64,000 nt of DNA, taken from positions 1-64,000 of the forward strand of contig NZ_QWLD01000048.1 of the NCBI RefSeq assembly GCF_003600155.1, given 5' to 3'. Every line of letters starts with the position of its first letter. The first letter of the stretch is position 1. The stretch comes from Nesterenkonia muleiensis. Lineage in GTDB: Bacteria; Actinomycetota; Actinomycetes; Actinomycetales; Micrococcaceae. Shown piece after piece: positions 24,807-33,239 of this stretch. The notes beneath the pieces were generated by a model. It ran no database searches and was not told the DNA's origin. It worked only from the letters and a program-made list of their open reading frames with translations. Position numbers and translations under genes: made by a program.

Positions 24807-26197
24807 CGTGTTGCCGCCTCTGGTGCTTCAACGTCGCGGACCAGCTTCTGGTTGGCGAAGGCGACAAAGCCATCCCTGGCCAGCTCGCGCCCCACCCCCG
24901 AGCGCTTCACGCCTCCGAACGGCAGATCCGGTGCCGAGCGGATCAGGCTGTTGATCCCCACCATGCCTGTTTCAATCCGGTCTGCCACCGCCCTGGCGCG
25001 CGCACGGTCGCCCGAGAAGACGGTGCCGGCGAGACCGAACACCGAGTCATTGGCCATCTGGACGGCAGCCTCCTCACCGTCCACGGAATGAACTACCGCC
25101 ACCGGACCGAAGAGCTCCTCGTGGTAGGCGCGGGCCGATTCGGGTACGTCCACCAGGATGGTGGGCGGATAGAACGCGCTCTCGTCGCCCTCCTTGCGTC
25201 CGCCTACGACGATTCGCGCACCGTGGGACACCGCCTCCTGGACGTAGTCGTCAAGCTCCCGGGCACCATCGGCAGAAGACAGCGGACCCATGGTGCACTC
25301 ATCTGTGGCCGGGTCGGCCGGGACGTAGGATTTCATCGCGTCCGCGAAGTGAGTGAGGAACTCCTCGTACACCGACTCGTCCACAATGAAGCGCTTCGAG
25401 GCTGTGCATGCCTGGCCTGCGTTGTAGACACGGCCTGCGGCGGCCACTGTGGCGGCCTTGGCCACGTCGGCGTCGTCAAGGACCAGGAACGGGTCGGAGC
25501 CGCCCAGCTCCAGCACACAGCGCTTGAGGGCCCGGCCTGCGGCGGCTCCGATGGCCTCACCGGCGCGTTCGGATCCCGTGAGGGAGACTCCTGCGATGCG
25601 GTGGTCGCCGATCACGCCCGCCACCTGGCCTGAGGAGATGAAGGCATTGGCGTAGCCCCCCTCGGGGACACCGGCTTCACGCAGTACCTCCTCGATGGCC
25701 AGTGCCGACTGGGGGCAGTTCCTGGAGTGCTTGACGATCACAGTGTTTCCCAGCGCCAAGTTCGGCGCGGCGAATCTGGCCACCTGGTAGTAGGGGAAGT
25801 TCCACGGCATCACGCCCAGCAGCGCTCCGATCGGCTCGGAGCGGACGACGGCGGTGCCCTCACCGGTGATCGGCAGCGGATGGTCTGCGAGGAACGCTTC
25901 CAGATGATCGGCGTAATACTCATAGATCGAGGCCACCAGCTTGACCTCATTGCGTGATTGGGTGATGGGCTTGCCCATCTCCACTGTCAGCAGCCAAGCC
26001 AGTTCGTCCACTCGCTCACGGTGGATCTCCGCGGCTCGGCGCAACGCGGCGCTGCGCTGCTGAGCAGGTGTCGCTGCCCACCGCCGCTGCGTGGCGGCAG
26101 CGCGCTGCACCAGCGTATCGACCCCGTCGTCGTCGATCTCTGGATAGGTCGCGAGGACCTCCCCGGTGGCTGGGTTCATCGAGGTGTATACACCCAT
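24803..26197 (-). CDS. NAD(P)-dependent aldehyde dehydrogenase (succinate-semialdehyde dehydrogenase-like)
   Basis: Oxidises an aldehyde, probably an omega-semialdehyde, to the acid. 464 residues, typical of the Sad/GabD group. PWNFPYYQVARFAAPNLALG near residue 130 is the cofactor region; SLTGSERAGEAIG, LELGGSDPFLVL (general-base Glu near residue 237) and YNAGQACTASKRFIV (catalytic Cys near residue 271) are all present. ELFGPVAVVHSV near residue 370 is canonical. It follows the monooxygenase gene by 52 nt, which suits oxidation of a hydroxy-acid-derived semialdehyde. Glutarate or adipate semialdehyde are candidate substrates by context only. Confidence 0.92.
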   Translation of the reverse strand: MGVYTSMNPATGEVLATYPEIDDDGVDTLVQRAAATQRRWAATPAQQRSAALRRAAEIHRERVDELAWLLTVEMGKPITQSRNEVKLVASIYEYYADHLEAFLADHPLPITGEGTAVVRSEPIGALLGVMPWNFPYYQVARFAAPNLALGNTVIVKHSRNCPQSALAIEEVLREAGVPEGGYANAFISSGQVAGVIGDHRIAGVSLTGSERAGEAIGAAAGRALKRCVLELGGSDPFLVLDDADVAKAATVAAAGRVYNAGQACTASKRFIVDESVYEEFLTHFADAMKSYVPADPATDECTMGPLSSADGARELDDYVQEAVSHGARIVVGGRKEGDESAFYPPTILVDVPESARAYHEELFGPVAVVHSVDGEEAAVQMANDSVFGLAGTVFSGDRARARAVADRIETGMVGINSLIRSAPDLPFGGVKRSGVGRELARDGFVAFANQKLVRDVEAPEAATR

Positions 26198-26249
26198 GTG
26201 GTTTCCTCTTCTCAGTGGGGTCGTCTGTCGGGGCGTATGCGGCTTGGCG

Positions 26250-27890
26250 TCACACAGCGGATGAGGTGAGCTCCTGCTTGTGGGCCGATCCGTCCGAGGA
26301 CTGGATCAGGTGGGGGTAGCCGGCCTTCTTCTCTTCGGCCAGCAGCTCCCGCATGCTGGCCAACCCGCCCAGGTAGAACAGCACGCTGGGCTTCTTGCCG
26401 GGAATGTTGGCGCCGAAGATCCAGGAGTCCACCCGGCCGAAGAGCGAGTCCTTGGCCAGCTCCTGGCAGTGCTCACTCCAGTCGGCTTCTGCCTCAGCGG
26501 TGGGCTCGATGGTCGCAATACCGTTTTGGCGCGCATGAGCGATGAGATCCGAGATCCACCCCACCTGCACTTCGATGGCTGAGGGCAGGTTGCAGAACGG
26601 ACCCTTCGGGCCCAAGACCATGAACCAATTCGGAAAGCCCGGAGTGGTCATGCCTAAGTAGCTGGTCGGGTTGTCCTTCCATGCCTCATTGATGTGCACA
26701 CCGTTGCGGCCGGTGAGATCCATCCGGCGATAGTTGCCGTCCACGGCGTCGAAGCCGGTGGCGAAGACGATCACATCGTACTCGCGATGGGTGCCGTCGG
26801 AGGTGCGGATGCCGGTGGGGGTGATCTCCTCGATCGGCGTGTCTGAAATATTGACAGCTTCCACATGCGGCAGGTTGAAGGTGTTGTAGTAGCCGTTGTC
26901 GCACAGCGGCCGGCGGGCGTGCAGGCCCGAGGGCATCACTTTCTTAGCGGTCTCCGGATCCTTGATGATCTCGTTGACTCGGTCCTGCACGAATTTTCCC
27001 GCCACCTTGTTCGCCTCCTCGTCGGTGGCGAGGTCACCGAAGGTGGAGAACATGAAGCGGAATCCTCCGCCTTCGTTCCATGCCTCGGTGAAGATCTGCT
27101 CCCGCTGCTCTTCGGTGTGGTCCCACAGGGAGCGGCTTACCTCGTCGATGCCAAAACCCAGGGCCGAACCGAAGACCTCGTCACGGATCGCCTCGAAGTT
27201 CGCGTGCTGCTCCTGGACCTCGCCTTCGCGCACGGGGCGAAGGCCCACCGGCACCGAGTGCTGCGGGGTGCGCACGTGCACGCCGAGGCTTGCCACCTGC
27301 GGACCCAGTGCGGTGACCACCTGCTGGCCGGTGGAGCCGGTGCCGATGACTGCCACACGCTTGCCGGTGACGTCCAGCTCTTCCGGCCATTGGGCAGTGT
27401 GCACCAGATCGCCCTCAAAGGTATCGCGGCCGGGGATCTCTGGAAGGTTCACGGCGGCGAGCAGTCCCACGGCGTTGATGACATAGGTGGCCCGTATCAC
27501 CTCGTTGCTGTCTGTGGTCAGCTCCCACTGATTCGTCGCGTCGTCGTAGTGCGAAGCGGTGATTCCTGTGCCGAAGTGAAAGTGCTGGCGCAGGGCGAAC
27601 CGATCGACGACTCCTTCCAAGTAGGCGAGGATCTCCGGTTGGGTCAGGTAGTTGTTCTCCCAGGTGGTGTCCTGGTACAGCTCCTTGTCGAAGAAGTACT
27701 GGTACACGTAGCTCTCAGAGTCCGACAGCGCTCCTGGGTAGCGGTTCCAGTACCACGTGCCGCCGGGACCGTGGGCGCGGTCAAAGCCGATGACATTGAG
27801 TCCTTGCTCGTTGGCGAGCTTGTGCATGGCGTAGATGCCGCCGAAACCGGCTCCGATGACGACGGCGTCGACTTTCTTGTGCGTGTCCAT
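26250..27890 (-). CDS. Baeyer-Villiger monooxygenase (cyclohexanone monooxygenase-like)
   Basis: FAD/NADPH enzyme inserting oxygen beside a ketone to give an ester or lactone. 546 residues, the normal BVMO length. VVIGAGFGGIY (residues 11-20) binds FAD. The type I BVMO fingerprint FxGxxxHTxxWP is exact in FEGDLVHTAQWP near residue 160. A second Rossmann motif, VAVIGTGSTGQQ, follows near residue 180 for NADPH. GGTWYWNRYPGALSDSESYV near residue 45 resembles cyclohexanone monooxygenases. First gene of a leftward five-gene cluster, divergent from an AcoR-like regulator; the gap contains an inverted-repeat operator candidate at 27986-28002. Substrate range is unknown. Confidence 0.95.
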   Translation of the reverse strand: MDTHKKVDAVVIGAGFGGIYAMHKLANEQGLNVIGFDRAHGPGGTWYWNRYPGALSDSESYVYQYFFDKELYQDTTWENNYLTQPEILAYLEGVVDRFALRQHFHFGTGITASHYDDATNQWELTTDSNEVIRATYVINAVGLLAAVNLPEIPGRDTFEGDLVHTAQWPEELDVTGKRVAVIGTGSTGQQVVTALGPQVASLGVHVRTPQHSVPVGLRPVREGEVQEQHANFEAIRDEVFGSALGFGIDEVSRSLWDHTEEQREQIFTEAWNEGGGFRFMFSTFGDLATDEEANKVAGKFVQDRVNEIIKDPETAKKVMPSGLHARRPLCDNGYYNTFNLPHVEAVNISDTPIEEITPTGIRTSDGTHREYDVIVFATGFDAVDGNYRRMDLTGRNGVHINEAWKDNPTSYLGMTTPGFPNWFMVLGPKGPFCNLPSAIEVQVGWISDLIAHARQNGIATIEPTAEAEADWSEHCQELAKDSLFGRVDSWIFGANIPGKKPSVLFYLGGLASMRELLAEEKKAGYPHLIQSSDGSAHKQELTSSAV

Positions 27891-27985
27891 GGAGTTCCTC
27901 CTGTGATTCTGTGACTGCGGCCGCAGATCCCTGTGATCCGCACCACCTTGATGAACTACGGTAGGAAGTGATTCACGTCACCGGG

Positions 27986-28002
27986 TGTTCCACTTTGGTA
28001 CA
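27986..28002. promoter_or_regulatory. Inverted-repeat operator candidate, monooxygenase/regulator intergenic
   Basis: TGTTCC-N5-GGTACA lies 96 nt upstream of the monooxygenase start and 132 nt upstream of the divergent regulator start. A closely related TGTTCC-N5-GAAACA occurs at 34415-34431, upstream of the alcohol dehydrogenase gene. The shared half-site and identical spacer suggest one regulator, probably the adjacent AcoR-like protein. Confidence 0.5.
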
Positions 28003-28133
28003 GAGCCACCACTTCTGGGGACTGTTTCATATTCGGCATCAGCCGCAGCTATTGCCGGCAACAATGCCGGAGAAGGGAAGACATCGGTGCATCGGAACGC
28101 CATCATGGATGAGACGAGGAAGTGAGGAGAGTC

Positions 28134-29759
28134 ATGGTGAGCCGAGGCGGTCACTCAGACCCTGTGCGTGCTGCGCTGCGCAGGCTCATAGACCATGGTT
28201 TGACCGCTGATCTGGACATCGACCAGGTGGTGCCCGCGGAGATTCAGAGCAGTTGGCGGCGTTCCATAGCCTCCAAGGTCGATCCAGCCGGGGAGCCCAG
28301 GGTGGAGGACTTCGGCGCCAGAGAAGAGCTGATAAGCCAGGTTGCCGCTCGAGTGATGGACCGCTGGTACAGTTCATTGACCAACACCAGGGCCACTTTG
28401 CTGCTGGGCAATGCTGAGGGGCGGATAGTCTGGCGAAGGACCATCGACGCCCGTGATCACCTGACCCTTGATCGCGTGGGAGCGGTTGAAGGAGGTGACT
28501 TCTCCGAGTCTGCTTCAGGAACCAACGGGCTGGGAACCTCCATAGAGGCGCGGTCGCCCATCTTGGTTCGCGGCGGTCAGCATTTCCTGGAGTCGCTGCG
28601 CAATGTGGCCTGCGCAGCTGCCCCGGTCATTCACCCGCTGACCGGACGGATAGTGGGCTCAGTGTCACTGACTGTCGCCGCAGAGCAGGCCAATGACTAT
28701 ATGGTCGCTGTGGCCCGCCAGGCCAGCCGCGAGATCGCCGATGTTCTGCTCCACGGCTCTGACAGTGAGGATATGGCCCTTGCGCTAGCTTTCAGGAAGG
28801 CCCGGTCGCATCGACGCGGCGTGCTGGTCATGAACCGAGACGCCATCATGTCCGACCTACCTGCCCTTTCGCGGATCGACACCGAGACCCATGCCCAGAT
28901 TTGGGATCAGCTGGTGGGACGTCTGGGGGGTGGTGAGCAGCGTCGCATCAACCTTCCCGAAGTGGGGCTGGCCGGATTGGTCACCAACATCGGAACGAAC
29001 TCCGAGCCGGTGCTTGAACTCCGCACCACGGCTGTGGAGACCCCACCGCAACAGCGCACAGCAGCTTCGAAGGATCGCGTCGAGGCGGGGACAGCGCGGG
29101 GGACGCCGGCGCCGCCACAGGATGCCGATGATGCCGTCCGTTCTTGGTGGGAAGCGATGAATCAGGTGGCGCAGCAGGTGCCTCAGCCCCTGGCTGTGGG
29201 GGTGCCGCCAGGGTCCGACGGGCAACAGTGGGTCAGGAGGTGGTCGCAGGCGTCGGGACAGCCTGGACGGGCGGTTGTCACCGCAGCCTCTCCTCGGGAA
29301 GGGGCCCCGCACGAGGCGCGTGGCGCTCCGGCTTTCCCGCCGTTGCGTCGGCGGCGTTCAGGTCTGGCAACTCTGGTCAAGTCCTGCTACCAGGGTAAGG
29401 GTCCGGCGCCCCGATTCAGCTCTGAGGCCTTCCGCGCATTGCTCGCCTGGAGCTGGCCCGGCGACGTGGCAGAGCTGGCAGAGTTGGTCAACGGCCTTTC
29501 CCGCCGCAGCACGGGGGCGTGGCTGGTCGAGGCCACTGACCTGCCCCCGCATTTCCTGGCCCTGCCGAGGCGGGAGCTGACTCGCTGGGAACAGGCGGAG
29601 CGTGACTCGATGCTGGAGGCGCTGGCCGAAGCCGAAGGCAACAAATCAGATGCCGCCGCGCTTCTGGGAATCGGCCGGACCACCTTGTACCGAAAGCTCC
29701 GATCGTTGTCCATCGACCAGGATCAGATCGATGCCCTGGTGAAGAGACCGCTTGGTTAG
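28134..29759 (+). CDS. AcoR-like transcriptional regulator with GAF-like and Fis-type HTH domains
   Basis: A 541-residue regulator, divergent from the monooxygenase operon it likely controls. The N-terminal half (residues ~55-205) contains a GAF-like sensor with SASGTNGLGTSIEARSPILV and GRIVGSVSLTVAAEQANDY, both typical of AcoR. The C-terminus (ALAEAEGNKSDAAALLGIG and TTLYRKLRSL) is a Fis-type DNA-binding domain. The central AAA+ region is degenerate: no Walker A or GAFTGA motif is visible, so it cannot work as a classical sigma-54 activator, in line with actinobacterial relatives. ATG 28134 with GAGGAG at 28124-28129 is preferred; GTG 28137 is an alternative. Confidence 0.85.
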   Translation: MVSRGGHSDPVRAALRRLIDHGLTADLDIDQVVPAEIQSSWRRSIASKVDPAGEPRVEDFGAREELISQVAARVMDRWYSSLTNTRATLLLGNAEGRIVWRRTIDARDHLTLDRVGAVEGGDFSESASGTNGLGTSIEARSPILVRGGQHFLESLRNVACAAAPVIHPLTGRIVGSVSLTVAAEQANDYMVAVARQASREIADVLLHGSDSEDMALALAFRKARSHRRGVLVMNRDAIMSDLPALSRIDTETHAQIWDQLVGRLGGGEQRRINLPEVGLAGLVTNIGTNSEPVLELRTTAVETPPQQRTAASKDRVEAGTARGTPAPPQDADDAVRSWWEAMNQVAQQVPQPLAVGVPPGSDGQQWVRRWSQASGQPGRAVVTAASPREGAPHEARGAPAFPPLRRRRSGLATLVKSCYQGKGPAPRFSSEAFRALLAWSWPGDVAELAELVNGLSRRSTGAWLVEATDLPPHFLALPRRELTRWEQAERDSMLEALAEAEGNKSDAAALLGIGRTTLYRKLRSLSIDQDQIDALVKRPLG

Positions 29760-29850
29760 ACGCGTTCGTTGTGCGCGCCGGTGCCCTCCCGATAGCATCC
29801 TCGGTAATGGGCCTTACTAGGGTCCGTCATCTCTGGGCGAGGAGTTTCAG

Positions 29851-30846
29851 GTGCAAGGACGCAAAGGCCTGGTGCACGTGGCCCAAGCCGAGGCCTTCCT
29901 GGCAGTGGCCGAAGAGCTTCATTTCGGGCGTGCCGCAGCTCGGCTCCATATCGGTCAGCCGCCCTTGAGCAGGCTCATCAAACAGCTGGAGAAGGATGTG
30001 GGTGCCGAACTGTTCGAGCGCAGCACACGGCACGTCGAACTCACGCACGCTGGCCGGGCCCTGGTGGAGCCGGCGCAGGGGCTTCTTCGCGCAGCGGAAC
30101 AGGCGCATCAGGCAGTGCTGGATGCGCAGTCCGGCGAACGGGGGCGGGTGCGTATCGGTTTCGCCGGTACTTCTGTGCACCGCGCAATGGGCGAGCTTGC
30201 CCGGCAGGTCCGGCTCAGCAGCCCGGATCTTCGCCTGGACTTCCATGGGTCACAGTTCTCCCATCTGGGGATGGAGCGGGTACTTGACGGATCGTTGGAC
30301 CTGGCCATCGGGCGCTGGGACTTCATTCCCCATGAGATGGATTCGAGAGTCCTCCGGCTCGAGGAGGTTCTTGTCGCTATGCCTGCCGGTCACCGACTCG
30401 CCACCCAGGACTCTGTCCGTATGCATGATCTGGCTGCTGACCCCTGGATCTCCCTGCCCAGCGGGTTCGGCTCCGCCTTGCCCAACCGGCTCACCCAGCT
30501 GGCCATGCAGGCTGGATTCGTTCCGCGCATCACCCAGACCGCCCCTGACTCATGGACGTTGGTTGTCCTGGTGGGCGCGGGCATGGGATGTGCCATCACC
30601 CTGGATTCAGTCCGGGACAATGTGACAGCCGACGGTGCCATCTTTAAGCCCGTTGACGGCCACAATCCGCCTTTGGAGGTCCGAGCTATCTGGCATCGGA
30701 GCAATCGCAATCCCGGACTAGAGACCGTCATCAGGGCTGCGGGAATGGTGCTGCGCGAACCCAGTCCGGAAAGCGCGGAGTCCGGCGAAGGCAGGAGGCG
30801 CCGTAGTGCATCGGCGGACAGAGAGTCCAGGGGAGCGACTCGCTGA
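29851..30846 (+). CDS. LysR-family transcriptional regulator
   Basis: A 331-residue regulator. The N-terminal winged helix (AFLAVAEELHFGRAAARLHI, then GQPPLSRLIKQLEKD, residues ~13-50) is characteristic. The effector domain begins near residue 95 with GRVRIGFAGTSVHRAMGEL. The last 30 residues are Arg/Ser rich and probably disordered. GTG 29851 is used, with GAGGAG about 8 nt upstream. It sits between the AcoR-like regulator and the thiolase gene, all on the plus strand. Inverted repeats in the next intergenic region (30870-30886 and 30905-30923) suggest it regulates the thiolase/hydratase pair. Confidence 0.9.
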   Translation: MQGRKGLVHVAQAEAFLAVAEELHFGRAAARLHIGQPPLSRLIKQLEKDVGAELFERSTRHVELTHAGRALVEPAQGLLRAAEQAHQAVLDAQSGERGRVRIGFAGTSVHRAMGELARQVRLSSPDLRLDFHGSQFSHLGMERVLDGSLDLAIGRWDFIPHEMDSRVLRLEEVLVAMPAGHRLATQDSVRMHDLAADPWISLPSGFGSALPNRLTQLAMQAGFVPRITQTAPDSWTLVVLVGAGMGCAITLDSVRDNVTADGAIFKPVDGHNPPLEVRAIWHRSNRNPGLETVIRAAGMVLREPSPESAESGEGRRRRSASADRESRGATR

Positions 30847-30869
30847 CCCCCGATTTATGCCCATGAATC

Positions 30870-30886
30870 ATCAATAGGGGGTTGAT
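30870..30886. promoter_or_regulatory. LysR-type inverted repeat upstream of thiolase gene
   Basis: ATCAA-N7-TTGAT fits the T-N11-A pattern of LysR operators. A second inverted repeat, TCATG-N9-CATGA, follows at 30905-30923. Both lie between the LysR gene and the thiolase gene start at 30983. Assignment to that LysR protein is inference. Confidence 0.35.
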
Positions 30887-30982
30887 TGGTATTGGACCAG
30901 CCTGTCATGAGTTGGCACCATGATGATTGTCGCCTCATTCCGGCGATGACCCTCAGTCTGTAATCTGGAGGTTGGACAGCTC

Positions 30983-32194
30983 ATGAGTGAATCGTTCCTC
31001 GTCGGAGGCACACGCACCCCGGTCGGACGCTACGGTGGGGCCCTTTCCGCTATGCGCCCCGACGATTTGGCCGCCCTGGTGGTCAAACAGGTGGTGACTG
31101 ATGCCGGACTCGACCCGTCCGTTGTCGATGAGGTGATTCTGGGCAATGCCAACGGCGCCGGTGAGGAGAACCGCAACGTTGCCCGTATGGCCTGGATGCT
31201 GGCCGGTTTCCCGGAGACCGTGCCGGGTGTAACCGTGAACCGTCTGTGCGCCTCGGGCATGAGTGCGGTGGCGATGGCATCCCATATGGTCAAGGCCGGC
31301 GCTGCGGACATCGTGGTGGCCGGCGGCGTGGAGTCTATGTCACGGGCTCCATGGGCAATGGAGAAGCCCGCATCCGCTTTCTCCCGTCCCGGTGAGGTCT
31401 TCGACACCTCGATCGGGTGGCGCTTCGTCAACCCCGCATTCCGAGACGCCGAGCACTTCGGCGACAAATTCCTGTTCTCGATGCCCGAGACGGCCGAAGA
31501 GCTTGCAGAGGTCCACGGAATCAGCCGTGAAGACGCCGATGCGTTTGCCGTGGCCTCTCACGAGCGAGCGCTGGGTGCGATGCGAAACGGGCGGTTTTCC
31601 GAGGAGATCACTCCGGTCACTGTGCACGGCCGCAAGGGCGCTACAACAGTGGTGGATACCGATGAGGGCCCCCGCGAGGGGACGACCGCAGAGGTGCTGG
31701 ACCAGTTGCGGTCTGTCGTCAAGCCCGAGGGAGTGGTCACGGCAGGCAACTCCTCGTCCCTGAACGACGGAGCCTCCGCGGTACTGGTGGTCTCAGAGGC
31801 CGCGGCAGAGAAGTATGGCCTGAGCGTTCGTGCTCGCATCGCCGGCACTGCCACCGCCGGTGTTGCACCGCACATCATGGGCATCGGCCCGGTGCCTGCC
31901 ACCCAGAAGGTGCTGGAGCGGGCCCGTTGGTCGCTCAGTGACCTGGGCGCCGTCGAGCTCAATGAGGCCTTCGCCACTCAGTCGCTGGCCTGCATCCGCG
32001 GCCTCGGGCTGGACAGCGGGACCGTCAACAATGATGGTGGCGCCATTGCTCTGGGTCATCCGCTCGGGTCCACCGGCTCGCGAATCATCGTCACTCTGCT
32101 GGGCCGGATGGAGCGAGAGGGCGCGGACCGGGGCCTGGCCACCATGTGCGTCGGGGTGGGCCAGGGTATGTCTACGCTGCTGGAGAGGGTCTGA
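30983..32194 (+). CDS. Thiolase (acetyl-CoA acetyltransferase / 3-ketoacyl-CoA thiolase)
   Basis: Cleaves 3-oxoacyl-CoA with CoA to acetyl-CoA plus a shortened acyl-CoA. 403 residues. The nucleophilic Cys is in VNRLCASGMSAVAMA near residue 89. NEAFATQSLACIRGLGL near residue 330, IALGHPLGSTGSRI near residue 355 with the catalytic His, and ATMCVGVGQGM near residue 388 with the second Cys are all intact. The sequence could equally act on acetoacetyl-CoA or 3-oxoadipyl-CoA. Its TGA shares a base with the next gene's ATG (TGATG), so the pair is cotranscribed. Confidence 0.93.
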   Translation: MSESFLVGGTRTPVGRYGGALSAMRPDDLAALVVKQVVTDAGLDPSVVDEVILGNANGAGEENRNVARMAWMLAGFPETVPGVTVNRLCASGMSAVAMASHMVKAGAADIVVAGGVESMSRAPWAMEKPASAFSRPGEVFDTSIGWRFVNPAFRDAEHFGDKFLFSMPETAEELAEVHGISREDADAFAVASHERALGAMRNGRFSEEITPVTVHGRKGATTVVDTDEGPREGTTAEVLDQLRSVVKPEGVVTAGNSSSLNDGASAVLVVSEAAAEKYGLSVRARIAGTATAGVAPHIMGIGPVPATQKVLERARWSLSDLGAVELNEAFATQSLACIRGLGLDSGTVNNDGGAIALGHPLGSTGSRIIVTLLGRMEREGADRGLATMCVGVGQGMSTLLERV

Positions 32195-33048
32195 TGGTGG
32201 AGAGAGGTCCTGAGACGACTGCCGATGAAGAGCACTTCCCGGGGCTGAGTGAGGTGACCGAAGGGTTCATCGCTCTTCGCGTGACCACCGACGCTGATCG
32301 GCCAGACCGGGTATGCGCCCTGATGAACCGGCCGGAGGTGCGTAATGCCATCGACCAGACAATGGTCTCTGAGTTCCACGACCTGTGTGGCTGGCTGGAG
32401 CACCATCCCCGCCTGCTGATCATGACCGGCACTGAGGTGGAGAATCCGAAGACCGGCAAGAGGCAGGGAATCTTCGCCTCTGGTGCCGATATTGAGCAAC
32501 TTCGTGAGCGTCGTCGCGACGACGCGCTTCGTGGAGTCAACTCGCAGGCCTTCGATCGCATCCACCGCCTCCCGATGCCGGTGATTGCCGCGATTGACGG
32601 TTACGCCTTGGGTGGCGGGGCCGAACTGGCCTATGCCGCCGATTTTCGCCTGGCCACCACGAAGCTGAAGCTTGGTCAGCCTGAAACGGGCTTGGGGATC
32701 ACCGCTGCCGCGGGTGCGATGTGGCGACTCAAGGAGCTCGTCGGAGAGCCGGTAGCACTGGAGCTACTGCTGGCTGGACGCATCCTGGACGCTGAGGAGG
32801 CATTGCAACTGCGTCTGGTCACCGAGCTGCACGAGCCGGAGGACCTGCTGACCGCGGCCCATGCGCTGGCCGATCGAATCGCGGAGCAGGACCCGCTGGC
32901 TGTACGCCTCACTAAGCAGGTCTTCCATATGCCGCGCGAGGCCCACCCCCACGTGGAGGGTCTGGCGCAGGCAATTCTCTTTGAGTCTGAGGCCAAGTTC
33001 GACCGCATGCAAGCCTTCCTCGACCGAAGGAACGCTGCCAAGAGATGA
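32194..33048 (+). CDS. Enoyl-CoA hydratase/isomerase family protein
   Basis: Crotonase-fold enzyme of 284 residues, adding water to 2-enoyl-CoA. GIFASGADIEQL near residue 92 and AAIDGYALGGGAELAYAADF near residue 132 form the oxyanion hole, with a catalytic-position Glu in GGAEL. LGQPETGLGITAAAGAMWRL near residue 162 carries the second. An N-terminal stretch of about 25 acidic residues precedes the fold. It starts in the TGATG overlap with the thiolase stop. With the leftward operon it completes a beta-oxidation set. An 11-bp stem hairpin follows the stop. Confidence 0.9.
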   Translation: MVERGPETTADEEHFPGLSEVTEGFIALRVTTDADRPDRVCALMNRPEVRNAIDQTMVSEFHDLCGWLEHHPRLLIMTGTEVENPKTGKRQGIFASGADIEQLRERRRDDALRGVNSQAFDRIHRLPMPVIAAIDGYALGGGAELAYAADFRLATTKLKLGQPETGLGITAAAGAMWRLKELVGEPVALELLLAGRILDAEEALQLRLVTELHEPEDLLTAAHALADRIAEQDPLAVRLTKQVFHMPREAHPHVEGLAQAILFESEAKFDRMQAFLDRRNAAKR

Positions 33049-33059
33049 GCGGTTTTTCT

Positions 33060-33102
33060 GGGTGCCGAGGAGTCTCTTTGTCCAGGTGCGGCCTCGGCAC
33101 CC
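33060..33102 (+). terminator. Inverted repeat after enoyl-CoA hydratase gene
   Basis: Perfect 11-bp arms GGGTGCCGAGG (33060-33070) and CCTCGGCACCC (33092-33102) with a 21-nt loop. No T-run follows, so it is a weak terminator candidate or an mRNA 3' stabiliser. It also lies directly beside the SDR remnant. Confidence 0.5.
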
Positions 33103-33116
33103 ACTCCCATGGGTGC

Positions 33117-33191
33117 TCAGACCAGAACCATGCCGCTGCCTGCTCCGATGATGAGGATCCGTTGACCGTAGACCCGTCCTTGTGCTGCCAT
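33117..33191 (-). pseudogene. N-terminal remnant of a Rossmann/SDR dehydrogenase
   Basis: A 24-codon ORF starting at ATG 33191 with a good AAGGAGG ribosome binding site. It reads MAAQGRVYGQRILIIGAGSG followed by MVLV and stop, a dinucleotide-binding SDR start cut off just after the glycine motif. It follows the alcohol dehydrogenase gene by 48 nt on the same strand. It is probably the first exon-length scrap of a deleted SDR gene that once formed an operon with the alcohol dehydrogenase; no further homologous sequence is seen downstream. Confidence 0.55.
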
Positions 33192-33239
33192 AGTCCCTCC
33201 TTCTGGGATGCCGTCTGCTCTTCTGCTGGACGGTGACGG

